NCBI GenBank assembly: GCA_016867495.1 | Contig: VGJL01000008.1 | Coordinates: 1 to 46,210 of the forward strand | Source: Candidatus Eisenbacteria bacterium | GTDB lineage: Bacteria > Eisenbacteria > RBG-16-71-46 > CAIMUX01 > VGJL01 | Direction: 5' to 3' | DNA: 46,210 nt | In this document: positions 16,312 through 24,809 of the stretch, one piece after another | Numbering within the stretch: the stretch's first letter is position 1 | Layout of the letters: every line of letters starts with the position of its first letter | Position numbers and translations under genes: made by a program | The notes under the pieces: generated by a model | Databases searched by the model: none | What the model was told of the DNA's origin: nothing | What the model saw: only the letters and a program-made list of their open reading frames with translations

Positions 16312-18051
16312 TCAGGATCTCCGCAGAACGAATCTGAGGCGCGCGGTCTTGCCTGGCTCGAGCGCGACGACCACGTCGCCGTCCTCGACGGGGATCCTGC
16401 GGCTGTCAAGATAAGCCAGCACCGGGCGCATCCCCGATCGTACGACGCTGACTCTCCTCTGGCCCGGGCCGACCACGATCTCCTTGGTCGTCTGCTCTCC
16501 GACCGGGCGGCCGTCGACCAGAATCGACGCAGCCACGAGGCTCGAGTCGGTATCCGTCGCCGAGACCACGAGCGTCACGCCCGGCGCGGTCCAGTCATAA
16601 GATTGCGGCTCTGCCGCGGGCGCAGCCGGTTGCGGTGACTGCCGCCGCTCAGGCGATGTCGGACGGCGGTCTTGCTGAGACTCCGCGCGGGTTGGAGTCG
16701 ATCGGTCCGCCTCGCGAAGGCTCGCGGCCGGTGGCCCCTGCGGATCTTGGAGCGGTGGGAGATTCGCCGCGACGGACTGCTCCGCCTGGGCCGGGGCCCT
16801 CGGGAGGCTCGATTCGGGCGGCGCGGGCCGCGACCACGGCTCGAGCAGCAAGAGGACGACGACCACCGTGACCACGACGGCCAGGAGAACCCAGAGCCAG
16901 AACGGGACGCCCTTCTCGCGCCTGCCGCCGCCGATTCTCCGCAGTTCTTCGGGCGCGAAGTACTTCGTCTCGGCGCCCTCGGCGGGCCGAAGCCATGTGG
17001 GGTCGCTCCGCGCGGGAGTCTGGAAGGAGACCGGCGGAGGCGTGGGCGGGAACGCCTGGGGAGCGAGGGGGCGCTCCTGCTCCATGCGTGGACTCTTCGG
17101 AACCGCGCGGAGAGGCTGGGTCTCCGAGCCGGAGGAGACTGTGGGGGCTCGCGGGATCCGGTCGGCCGGACTCTCGGAAAGTTGGGTCTTCCCCGAAGCG
17201 GGGGCCGGCCGCTTCAAAGCGGCGATCGGCTCTGCCCCTCGGATCTCCGCCTCGATTCTCTCGATCGTTTCCGCGGTCTCCGCCATCCCCGCCGTGCGAT
17301 CCGCCGGCTTCTTCTCGAGAAGCCGGGCGACAAGACCCGCCAGCGCCGGCGAGGCCCCAGGCAGGATGTCGGTGAGAGAAGGCGGTCGCTCGAATGTGTG
17401 CATGTTGCAGAGGCGCATCGGGTCCGCGTCGACGAAGGGCGGCCGCCCGGTCAGCATCTCGAAGAGGATGAGACCGACCGAATAGGCATCGGTGAGCGGC
17501 TTCGCGAATCCGGACCAGTGCTCGGGAGACATGTAGGTCGGCGGAGTGAGAAAGCCGCCGATCATGGTGAGAGCGGAGCGGTCAGGATCGGTTTGGAGGC
17601 CGAACCCGCACACGACCGCGCGATTCTCCCTGTCGATCATCACCGTCTCGGGCCGAAGATCCAGGTGAGCGAAGCCCATCGTGTGCCCGTACGCCATCGC
17701 GGATGAGATCTCCCGAGCGATGCGCAGGGAATCTGCAAGAGGCAAGGCTCCCGAAGCGAGCCGCTCTCGGAGCGTCCGCGAGTGGTCGGCCCCGACGAAG
17801 TAGGGGAGTCCGCGACTTGCGCCCTTGTCGATGATCCGATCGAGGCAGGCATGGCTGAGCCCGGACAGGAGCTCCACATTGCGGCGGAACTGATCGACCA
17901 GCGACGGAGCGGCCGCCAGACGCGGGTTCATGATCCGGACGAGGACGGCGCCGTGAACCGGGGAGGTTGCCCGGTAGAGATTGGCGACCGCCCCCCGGGC
18001 GCGCTCCTCCTCCAGGATGTATGGACCGTCGAAGGCCGGCAGAGCGCTCAT
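16312..18051 (-). CDS. Transmembrane Ser/Thr pseudokinase with C-terminal periplasmic domain
   Basis: This 579-residue protein has a cytoplasmic kinase fold (about 10-290), a proline-rich linker, one transmembrane helix (about 383-404), another low-complexity linker and a C-terminal beta domain (DGRPVGEQTTKEIVVGPGQR) like PEGA or Ig modules. Kinase-like landmarks remain (YMSPEHW for the APE motif, DAYSVGLILFEMLTG). Key catalytic positions are lost: the VAIK Lys is Arg39, HRD is HLD (129-131), the loop Lys and Asn are Arg133 and Thr136, and DFG is GFG (149-151). Catalysis is therefore unlikely, and it is better read as a scaffold or sensor. Its start overlaps the PP2C stop by four bases (ATGA), matching the kinase/phosphatase pairing (PpkA/PppA) of type VI loci. 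Confidence 0.85.
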   Translation of the reverse strand: MSALPAFDGPYILEEERARGAVANLYRATSPVHGAVLVRIMNPRLAAAPSLVDQFRRNVELLSGLSHACLDRIIDKGASRGLPYFVGADHSRTLRERLASGALPLADSLRIAREISSAMAYGHTMGFAHLDLRPETVMIDRENRAVVCGFGLQTDPDRSALTMIGGFLTPPTYMSPEHWSGFAKPLTDAYSVGLILFEMLTGRPPFVDADPMRLCNMHTFERPPSLTDILPGASPALAGLVARLLEKKPADRTAGMAETAETIERIEAEIRGAEPIAALKRPAPASGKTQLSESPADRIPRAPTVSSGSETQPLRAVPKSPRMEQERPLAPQAFPPTPPPVSFQTPARSDPTWLRPAEGAETKYFAPEELRRIGGGRREKGVPFWLWVLLAVVVTVVVVLLLLEPWSRPAPPESSLPRAPAQAEQSVAANLPPLQDPQGPPAASLREADRSTPTRAESQQDRRPTSPERRQSPQPAAPAAEPQSYDWTAPGVTLVVSATDTDSSLVAASILVDGRPVGEQTTKEIVVGPGQRRVSVVRSGMRPVLAYLDSRRIPVEDGDVVVALEPGKTARLRFVLRRS

Positions 18052-18953
18052 CGGGATCCCTCCTCTTCCACCCCGGGATCGCGCCCGAGCAGACGGCGGG
18101 AGAGACGTCGCAGAAGGCTGGATGAAGCATGTCCCGCGGCTGCCGCCCCGGCCGTGTCCGAGGCGCTATCTGTCGCCACCCTCGGCGCCGCCTCGCCGCC
18201 GCGAGGGAGAGGACCTTCGATGACCCGGCCTGCCACGACCGAGACGTTGTCGCGCCCTCCCGCATCGAGGGCGCGCCGGATGCAGGCCGCCACGATCTGC
18301 TCCGCGTCGATCCCGTCCGACAGGATCACGCGGATCTCTTCCGCCTTGAGCTCGTCGGTCAGACCGTCGCTGCAGAGGAGCCAGATGTCCCCCCGCACTG
18401 CGGGTCCGCTTCCGTAATCGACATCGATCTCCGACTGCGTGCCGATCGCTCGGATGAGAATTCCATGGACCTGCCGCGCTTCGGCAGGGTCGAGGTCGAT
18501 CCCCATCTGCTCGAGCATCCTGAGGCGCGTGTGATCCTCGCTGACCTGATGGAGTTCGCCGTCTCTGAAGAGATAGAGGCGGCTGTCGCCGACCGTGACG
18601 AATCGCGCCTCGCCCTCGCCGAGATGCAGCGCGACCAGCGTGCAGCCCATCCCATAGAAGTCCGTCTCGGCGCGCGCCTTCGCGTTGACGGCGCGGTTCG
18701 CCTCTCGCGCGGCCGTGATCATGGCCTGAAGGGGATCGGAGTCGGTCCCGGGCTGCGCGGCGGAGGCGCGACCCTCCTCGAAGGCCGCGATGAAGGTCTC
18801 GACGGCGATCTGGCTGGCCGTCTCGCCCGCCCGGTGGCCTCCCATTCCGTCGCAGAGGATAGCAAGCCCCTTCTCCGGCAGGGCGAGGACGGAGTCCTCG
18901 TTGTTGGTCCGGACCCTCCCCGGATCTGTTCCGAACGCCCACTCGACACGCAT
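18048..18953 (-). CDS. PP2C-family (PppA-like) protein Ser/Thr phosphatase
   Basis: This ~301-residue cytoplasmic metal-dependent phosphatase has all PP2C motifs, counted from the ATG at 18953: NNED (17-20), CDGMGGH (34-40), VGDSRLYLF (121-129), CSDGLTD (194-200) and GRDNVSVV (233-240). The metal-binding Asp residues are intact, so it should be active. A longer TTG start at 19004 is possible, but the ATG begins the family's usual VEWAFGTDPGRVR start and has a GAGGAT upstream. The C-terminal ~50 residues are an Ala/Arg-rich tail. In type VI loci PppA reverses phosphorylation of the FHA protein. Here the phosphatase gene diverges from a gene for an FHA protein and overlaps that of a pseudokinase. 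Confidence 0.93.
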   Translation of the reverse strand: MRVEWAFGTDPGRVRTNNEDSVLALPEKGLAILCDGMGGHRAGETASQIAVETFIAAFEEGRASAAQPGTDSDPLQAMITAAREANRAVNAKARAETDFYGMGCTLVALHLGEGEARFVTVGDSRLYLFRDGELHQVSEDHTRLRMLEQMGIDLDPAEARQVHGILIRAIGTQSEIDVDYGSGPAVRGDIWLLCSDGLTDELKAEEIRVILSDGIDAEQIVAACIRRALDAGGRDNVSVVAGRVIEGPLPRGGEAAPRVATDSASDTAGAAAAGHASSSLLRRLSRRLLGRDPGVEEEGSR

Positions 18954-19053
18954 CGATCCGATCCTCGCGCCCTTGCCTGCGCCGGGACCTTGCACTAGTC
19001 TCAAGCGGCTCCGCAGCCGTCCTGGCCGGGGCCTGCGGCTTCACGGAGGCTGG
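18954..19053. promoter_or_regulatory. Divergent intergenic region between the PP2C and FHA genes
   Basis: This 100-bp gap separates two outward-reading starts, so it should hold promoters for both. No convincing -35/-10 pair or operator was found. A GGAGG (19045-19049) five bases before the FHA ATG is a good ribosome site. Confidence 0.4.
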
Positions 19054-19992
19054 ATGCTACGACTCAACCTGCAACTCTATCGCGGTCCCAGCGAGCTTCT
19101 CGCGGATCGGACCTTCGAGCAAGAGACGATTCGGATAGGTCCCGATCCCGGCAGCGACCTGCCGCTTGCCGCGTCCGACCTGGAGATGCCCGCCCTCCTC
19201 GTCGAATACCGCCAGGGATCTTACAGGATCCGCGGCGTCTCGGCCCACGAGCATGTCCGCCTCAACCAGGCGAGACTTCCCGAAGGTCCGGAGGGCGCGA
19301 TCCTCTCGCATGAGGATCTGATCACATTCGATCGCCACTCGATCGTCGTGCGCATCTACCAAGCCGGCGGGAGTGAGCTGGCGTCGCCTCTCTGGCTCTT
19401 GGGCGTGAGCGGCCCTCTCTTCGGCCTCTCCTCCGAGCTCCGGGCATCGACCATCATCGGAAGATCGTCGAAGGGTCCGAGCGAGGCCGACATCCAGATT
19501 CCGGTGAGCGACGCGAGGGACGAAGGCCTCTCGAGGCAGCACGCCCGCCTCACCTGGACGCCGGGGGACGTCGTCGAATTCCGCGACATCTCTAGGCATG
19601 CCGAGGAGATCGGATCCTGGCTCAACAGGAAGCGTGTGATGAGAGGGCAGATCCTCGCGGTCCGTCCGGGCGATGAAATCATGATCGGGCCGTGGGGACG
19701 CCACATCTTCCGGTTGGTCCGCGACGGGGAGTGGGACTTCCGCCCCCCGCGCCGCGTCCCCGCGGCGGCGATCGTTTTCGGAGGATGGATGGCGAGGGTG
19801 CTGCTGCCTCTGGCGGCCCTGCTTCTCCTCCTGGCCGGGGGCCTGTTCTTCTCTCTGCGGGAGCCCGATCTGGGGGGAGGGCTCGCGGGCGCGGGCCTGC
19901 TCGGCCTGATCTGGTCGCGCGTGCGGCTGGTGCGCCGGCGCCTCGCCGTCAGGAGCCAGGGGCGCAAGCTGGAGGGGCGGATCAGGGTCTGA
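19054..19992 (+). CDS. Membrane-anchored tandem FHA-domain protein
   Basis: This 312-residue protein starts at the ATG after GGAGG; the frame is open further upstream, but that part lies antisense to the phosphatase gene. Residues ~1-105 form a degenerate FHA-like domain. Residues ~130-222 form a canonical FHA domain with IIGR (134-137), SRQHARL (160-166) and a WLN (189-191) phosphothreonine-binding set. One or two hydrophobic helices (about 246-290) and a basic tail follow, so the FHA domains would face the cytoplasm. FHA proteins read phosphothreonine and in type VI systems (Fha) trigger assembly. It diverges from the PP2C-pseudokinase operon. Its stop overlaps the convergent GATE-protein gene by 11 bases. 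Confidence 0.85.
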   Translation: MLRLNLQLYRGPSELLADRTFEQETIRIGPDPGSDLPLAASDLEMPALLVEYRQGSYRIRGVSAHEHVRLNQARLPEGPEGAILSHEDLITFDRHSIVVRIYQAGGSELASPLWLLGVSGPLFGLSSELRASTIIGRSSKGPSEADIQIPVSDARDEGLSRQHARLTWTPGDVVEFRDISRHAEEIGSWLNRKRVMRGQILAVRPGDEIMIGPWGRHIFRLVRDGEWDFRPPRRVPAAAIVFGGWMARVLLPLAALLLLLAGGLFFSLREPDLGGGLAGAGLLGLIWSRVRLVRRRLAVRSQGRKLEGRIRV

Positions 19993-20929
19993 GCGTCAAG
20001 TGGATCCTGCCCAGGATCCGGACGACCCGGACGGCCAGAGCCGCCGCCAGAAGGCGCGGCACCGTGATCCAGAAGAGCGATGCCCCGCACGCGACGAGAA
20101 GGGCCGAGTCCTCGATCAGCGAATGGCAGACCCCGATCGAGACGTTGAGATCTCTCAGCTCATCCGGGCGATACCGTCCCGGCTCCTTCGCCTCCTCCAT
20201 GAGGAGCCCGGAGCCGTAGGCCAGACCCAGCACGGCGGCCGTGATCCATAGGAAGGCGACCGAATCCGCGAGGCCAAGGAATCGGAGCAGGGGACGCAGG
20301 ACTCGCGCAAGCCTGCGGTAGACATCCCTCCGGCGCATCCACTCCGTGAGCAGCATGAGCCCGAGCAGGATCAGGACGATCTTGAGGATCAGCTCGCCCG
20401 CGCTGCGAGCCCAGCCGAGCAGGAAGGACTCGAGCGAAGCGTGGGCCGACATGACGGCGGCCGCCGTCGGCGCGGCCGGGGAGGACGGATCACCGCGCGC
20501 GAGCGCGAGCGCGGCGATCCATGCGAGGAGGGCCGCGGTCAAGAGACGCGCCAGGATCATCTGCCACCACGGCGTGCCGGTTCGATCCTGGACCGCCGAC
20601 TCCACGACGAGATTGTGCGCCGTCAGGCTCAGGACCGCGAGGATCGTGATCTGATCGGCGGTGAGCGGAAGGACCGCCATGGCCGCCACCGCTCCGTAGA
20701 TGCCGACGAGCCATCCGGAGACGAGCACGACGGCGGCCTCGCCCGGGATCCGCCAGATCTGCATCAAGGGCTCGAAGACGGCGCCGATCTGCCGGAGAAC
20801 GCCGAGCCAATCGAGAACTCCCACTGCGAAGGAGAGAGGTAGGATGATCCTCAGGAGGAAGATCGAGGTCGAGAGACTCCGGGCCGCCGCCCGCAGGTAG
20901 CCGCTTCTCTGCTCGCCGGTGGCCGACAC
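19982..20929 (-). CDS. Nucleoside-recognition (GATE) domain membrane protein, SpmA/SpmB-like
   Basis: This 315-residue, very hydrophobic protein has about eight helices in two related halves, each with GATE-like features (SGWLVGIYGAVAAMAVLPLT in the first, ITAAVLGLAYGSGLLMEEA in the second). Paired Gly-rich segments followed by HNLVVESAVQ or CHSLIEDSALL are typical of nucleoside-recognition domain proteins such as SpmA/SpmB and YjiH. The transported or sensed ligand is unknown. It starts at a GTG only five bases after the stop of the small exported protein and so looks like the last gene of the clpV-tssK-tssM-like operon. Co-transcription with a secretion system is unusual and may be passive read-through. 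Confidence 0.8.
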   Translation of the reverse strand: MSATGEQRSGYLRAAARSLSTSIFLLRIILPLSFAVGVLDWLGVLRQIGAVFEPLMQIWRIPGEAAVVLVSGWLVGIYGAVAAMAVLPLTADQITILAVLSLTAHNLVVESAVQDRTGTPWWQMILARLLTAALLAWIAALALARGDPSSPAAPTAAAVMSAHASLESFLLGWARSAGELILKIVLILLGLMLLTEWMRRRDVYRRLARVLRPLLRFLGLADSVAFLWITAAVLGLAYGSGLLMEEAKEPGRYRPDELRDLNVSIGVCHSLIEDSALLVACGASLFWITVPRLLAAALAVRVVRILGRIHLTLRP

Positions 20930-20934
20930 GGGGT

Positions 20935-21453
20935 TCAGTCTACGAGGACCTCGCAGTCACCGGCGACCTCCATCTTGAGCGTTTCGCCCGCCTTGAACGT
21001 CGGCGGCGATCCCTTGATGAAGAGTCCGATCAGGGCGACCGGGATCAGGATGACGGAGAGGACCCGGTGCCCCTTCCCCCTTCTCGTGAAGACGGGCCTG
21101 AGCGGGATCTCCGAGCCGTCGACGGCCAGAGCCTTTACCTCCTTGATCTCCGCCTTGCCGGCCTTTCCGAGCCTGCCCGAGGCCTCGAACTTCCCGATCT
21201 CGAGCGTCACCCTCGCGCCCGACTTGAGGACCTCCTTGCCCGCGACCAGCAGGGGCTCGGCGATCTCCCCCCGGATCGCGCCGCCCTCGGGCATCGTCGC
21301 AATCCGGACCCGCTCCGGGAAGCGGACCGTGACCGGCCGCCCTTCCCGCGCGATGACGCGGTCGGCGGCAGCGCATGGGGTGACCCAGAGAAGCAGGAGC
21401 GTCCAAGCGAGGAGCCACGCGGTTGTCCGCACGATCGGCGATCCGAGCGTCAT
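20935..21453 (-). CDS. Small exported protein of unknown function in the TssM-like operon
   Basis: This 172-residue protein is not assigned to a named family. An N-terminal signal peptide covers about residues 8-32 (LLAWTLLLLWVTPCAAAD). The mature part is beta-rich with short Gly-containing strands (GGAIRGEIAEPLLVAGKEVL, SGARVTLEIGKFEASGRLG). A second hydrophobic stretch (VLSVILIPVALIGLFIKG) precedes a final strand pair ending GDCEVLVD. The ATG at 21453 is chosen because GAGGAGG lies about ten bases upstream, overlapping the stop of the GTPase gene; the frame is open much further but only as antisense-like sequence. Placed directly after the TssM-like gene, it could be a periplasmic accessory of the membrane complex, which is inference. 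Confidence 0.7.
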   Translation of the reverse strand: MTLGSPIVRTTAWLLAWTLLLLWVTPCAAADRVIAREGRPVTVRFPERVRIATMPEGGAIRGEIAEPLLVAGKEVLKSGARVTLEIGKFEASGRLGKAGKAEIKEVKALAVDGSEIPLRPVFTRRGKGHRVLSVILIPVALIGLFIKGSPPTFKAGETLKMEVAGDCEVLVD

Positions 21454-21467
21454 GATCCAGAACCTCC

Positions 21468-23867
21468 TCACTGCAGGACCGGCATCTTCTCCTCGATTCC
21501 CAGGATCTTGAACTCGACGCGGAAAGGCCCATCGGGGGTCTCGAAGATCGCGTCTCCGGCCGCGCCGGCCTTCGCGGCATCGAAGAGCGAGAGCCGGCCC
21601 TCCTTGCGCCACTCGCTGATGGTCCTGATCTCCGCGGCGCAGTCGGCGTTGGAACTGAGATAGAGGACGAACGGCTGGCCGAGCTTCCACTGAAACTCCC
21701 CCGGGCGACCCTGCTCGTACTCGCTCGCGCGGGGGAGGCCCGTGGCGTCTCCCAGGTGAAAGTGGAACCCCTGGCGTGGCTGCCTCGTGATGTCCAGGCG
21801 GAGCGTGACGCCGGGGGCCTGGGTCCACTGATCGAGCTCCTTGAGGTAGTCGCGGGCTTTCTGGAGGTTCTCCGCGGAGCCCAGGTTCTTCTGGAGCCGC
21901 TCGCGCAGGTTCTTGGGAAGCGTGACGAGGTTGAACTGGGGATCGCGGGCGGCGCTCTTCTCGATCCATTCGGCGAAGGGCTCATCGCCGGCGAACCCTC
22001 CCCCGCCGGCGCCCGCCGCGCCGCCGGCACCCCCGCCCAGGCGGGGGAGGGAGAGGAACGAAGCCAGCGTGGGGAAGATCGTCTTCGCCTGCTGCCGGAG
22101 CGTCTGGATCGCGGCCTCCGACGTGGGAGGGTCCGGTAGAGCGAGGGCGGCCAGGGCCTCCTCGACGATCTTCTTCAGTTGCCTGACGCGAGCCCTGTTG
22201 AAGTCCTGCATCGAGGTCTGGTCGGAGAAGTAGGCGTCGCACGCCTTCTTGATGGTCTCGAGCGGGCCGGGAATGAGATAGGTGCTGAGCGAGAGGTCCT
22301 GAAGCGCGGACTGGATTGGGAAGTAGAGCGGGCTCCCGATTTGATCGCGGATCGCTTGCCCCTCCCTGCGACGGATCGGATCGAGGATCCAGCGCACGCG
22401 CCTGTCGATCTCCTTCGCCGCGCCGCCGCGCGCGACCATGGAGTTGATCTCCTCGATGCGGCTCTCGTCCCATCTGAGCGCGAGCTGATCGGCGAGGCGC
22501 CTCAGATCGTCACGCGCGCGGGGGCTTTTGCGCTGCATCCTCTCCAGGTCGGCGAGAGCGCTCGTGACGGCGGTCGTATCGAACGCGGCATTGACGCTCG
22601 GGAATGTCTCGTTGTAGGCGACCGCCTGCGCGTAGACGTACCGTTCCAGGGACGCCCGTCCGACCTGGGGAGAGAGGAAGCGAAGCCAGAGGAGCGGGAA
22701 CCGGTCGAAGCTGCGGTAGGCCCGCACGGTTTCCTGGATCGTCGCGCCCCGGCGAGGAGCGGTCTGCCCCGCCCGCCAGAGGATCGCCCCGCTCCAGAGG
22801 CTCACGAGCGCGGCTCCGATCGCGCACGAGATGAGGGCCCGCCGCGCGCCGCGGCGCCTGCCCTCGATCCTCAGGCGGTCGCCAAGCCGCAAGACCGCCC
22901 AGCGGAGCGGCTCGCGCACCCCGACCGGCTTCAAGACGTCCGGGGGACGCTCTCCGCCCCCCTCCTCCACGATCGCTCCGCCGGTCGCGCTGACGAAGAA
23001 GATCTGGAATCCCCGGTCCATGTCGCGCAGAACGGGTATCAGCTCGCGGAGCCGGTTCAGAATCGCCCGCACGCTGTCTCGCCACTTCGGATTGCCCTGA
23101 AACTCCGGCTGGCTCACCACTTCCTCGATCAGATTCGCGACCGACAGATCGCGCGCGCGATCGAGGGACCGAGGGATCAGGACCGTCTGTGTGTCATCGC
23201 GAAACCCTTCGATCCTGTCCGCCTTGGTGATGACGAGCGAGACCGGAATCCTCCTCCTCCCCGCGTTTCCCGTCGCACGGGCGAGGAGGCTTCGATACGA
23301 CGAGATCTGCGATTGGGCGTCGGCTTCCGACGCGAGCGTCGCGGGGTCGATGAGCAGGAGCATCCCCTCCGCCGCCTCGAGCCACTCGTTGACCTGCCGC
23401 TTGCGTCCCGCCTCCTCGTAGATCGAGACGTTCGCGCCCGGATAGTCGAGGATCGCCAGACGCAGCCTCTGGCCCCATCCCCCCGCCTCGAATGTGAAGG
23501 GTCGCACCGAAGTCGTGGGCGGAGGGAAGCGAGGAGTCTGCGGGGTCTCCGCTCTCGCCGGAGCCACGAGGAACCTGCGCGTCGTGCCGCGGAGCGATTC
23601 GATCACCGTCAAGATCTCCGCCGCCGTCGCGTCGTCATAGGCGCGGAAGACGGGATCCGAACCTTCCTTGCAGACCTCGTGGAGCATCGCGAGATAGACG
23701 GTCTTGCCGGCGCCCTGATGCCCGACGATTCCGAGGCCCGGGAGAGAGGGTTCGGGGGATGCCTCCGGCGCGCCGCCCGAAGGAGCCGCCTTCTTCGCCA
23801 GCTTGAGGGCCCCCTTGGCCGCTCCCGGCACCCTGGGTTTCCGGGTGAGCAGGGAGAGGAGGCTCAT
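21468..23867 (-). CDS. TssM-like GTPase with single transmembrane helix and periplasmic domain
   Basis: This 799-residue protein has a cytoplasmic P-loop NTPase domain: G1 GIVGHQGAGKT (46-56), G3-like LDYPG (140-144), G4-like TKAD (214-217) and G5-like VSAT (292-295). These mark a TRAFAC-type GTPase. One transmembrane helix follows at about 343-364, then ~435 mostly helical residues and a beta-rich C-terminus (GFHFHLGDATG, FQWKLGQPFVLYLSS). The order NTPase, helix, long periplasmic helical region, C-terminal beta domain matches the core of TssM/IcmF, but the protein lacks TssM's two N-terminal helices and is about two-thirds of its length. It overlaps the tail-anchored neighbour by ATGA and sits beside tssK. 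The TssM role is inferred from layout and context, not residue identity. Confidence 0.6.
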   Translation of the reverse strand: MSLLSLLTRKPRVPGAAKGALKLAKKAAPSGGAPEASPEPSLPGLGIVGHQGAGKTVYLAMLHEVCKEGSDPVFRAYDDATAAEILTVIESLRGTTRRFLVAPARAETPQTPRFPPPTTSVRPFTFEAGGWGQRLRLAILDYPGANVSIYEEAGRKRQVNEWLEAAEGMLLLIDPATLASEADAQSQISSYRSLLARATGNAGRRRIPVSLVITKADRIEGFRDDTQTVLIPRSLDRARDLSVANLIEEVVSQPEFQGNPKWRDSVRAILNRLRELIPVLRDMDRGFQIFFVSATGGAIVEEGGGERPPDVLKPVGVREPLRWAVLRLGDRLRIEGRRRGARRALISCAIGAALVSLWSGAILWRAGQTAPRRGATIQETVRAYRSFDRFPLLWLRFLSPQVGRASLERYVYAQAVAYNETFPSVNAAFDTTAVTSALADLERMQRKSPRARDDLRRLADQLALRWDESRIEEINSMVARGGAAKEIDRRVRWILDPIRRREGQAIRDQIGSPLYFPIQSALQDLSLSTYLIPGPLETIKKACDAYFSDQTSMQDFNRARVRQLKKIVEEALAALALPDPPTSEAAIQTLRQQAKTIFPTLASFLSLPRLGGGAGGAAGAGGGGFAGDEPFAEWIEKSAARDPQFNLVTLPKNLRERLQKNLGSAENLQKARDYLKELDQWTQAPGVTLRLDITRQPRQGFHFHLGDATGLPRASEYEQGRPGEFQWKLGQPFVLYLSSNADCAAEIRTISEWRKEGRLSLFDAAKAGAAGDAIFETPDGPFRVEFKILGIEEKMPVLQ

Positions 23868-24796
23868 CTCGATCCCTCCCGCAGGATCTCGGAGAGGCGG
23901 CCCCTCTGCGCCGCGGCGTCCGAGCGCATCCTGCCGGCAAGGTCGGCGTGAATCAGATTCCAGATCACCAGCACCGCGAGCAGGCCGATGATCGACATGA
24001 CCGTGTAGATCGTGTAGACGCTCCCACGGCCGCTCTCGCGCCGAACGGGAGCGGCCTCGGCCTGCTCCCGCCGGAGATCCTTCCTCGCGATCTCTATGCC
24101 GTGCTCGACCGACTCCCGCCATCCTTCCCTCTCCACGTAGCCGAGACGCAGGAGGAAGTAGTCGTGGATCGGATTGGCCATCGCCATGCGACGGAAGAAG
24201 CCCGAGTTGCGGAGGTTCTGCTCCAGCGTGCGGGGGCGGAGGTGGAGCGGCGTGCCCGGGTACAGGAGTCTGCGCCGCATCATCTGGAACAGGCACTCGC
24301 TCGGCGCGGATCGATCGACCTGCTTCTCGGGCAGGAAGTCGGGCCACGCGTCGCTCGGGTCCTGGTTGCAGATCGCCGCCATGTGCTCGAGGAGAAGCCA
24401 TCGCAGGACGTGCGCCTCGCCGAGGCTCTTCGGCTCGAAGAGGACCGGGACCAGGTGGGCGCGGATGAACTCTCCGTCGGTCTTCCTCTCGCGCCGCCTC
24501 CCCGCGCAGAAGTTGTAGGCCAGACGGTGGGCGCGGCCTCGGTTCGCCTGGTACTCGAAGTCGATCGAGAGCAGGTGCGAGGCAAGATAGCGGAGCCCCG
24601 AGCGGGTCATCTCGCTCCCGGAGACGGCCTGGAAGAGGATCCTGTCCGCGTCGGCGAGTCGGTCGTCGGTGTCGAGGCCCGAGAAGAGCGACAGGACCCC
24701 GCGGTAGCGTTCCTCGAAGAGATCTGCCCGGAAACGTCCTCCGCCCGACTCGTACTCGTCGACGCTGGCGTAGAGGGCGTCGATCAGCGAGGGCAT
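23864..24796 (-). CDS. Tail-anchored helical protein, TssL-like candidate
   Basis: This 310-residue protein has no signal peptide. A long cytoplasmic, mainly helical region (1-255) rich in Arg, Glu and aromatic residues is followed by one transmembrane helix (about 260-283) and a 27-residue extracytoplasmic tail. This is the topology of TssL/DotU, a cytoplasmic helical bundle with a C-terminal anchor. I do not see the DotU sequence signatures, so the assignment rests on topology, on a four-base overlap with the TssM-like gene, and on position right after tssK; tssK-tssL-tssM is a standard order. If it is not TssL, it is an unknown inner-membrane partner of the GTPase. Confidence 0.45.
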   Translation of the reverse strand: MPSLIDALYASVDEYESGGGRFRADLFEERYRGVLSLFSGLDTDDRLADADRILFQAVSGSEMTRSGLRYLASHLLSIDFEYQANRGRAHRLAYNFCAGRRRERKTDGEFIRAHLVPVLFEPKSLGEAHVLRWLLLEHMAAICNQDPSDAWPDFLPEKQVDRSAPSECLFQMMRRRLLYPGTPLHLRPRTLEQNLRNSGFFRRMAMANPIHDYFLLRLGYVEREGWRESVEHGIEIARKDLRREQAEAAPVRRESGRGSVYTIYTVMSIIGLLAVLVIWNLIHADLAGRMRSDAAAQRGRLSEILREGSR

Positions 24797-24809
24797 CGTC
24801 CGATCTCCA

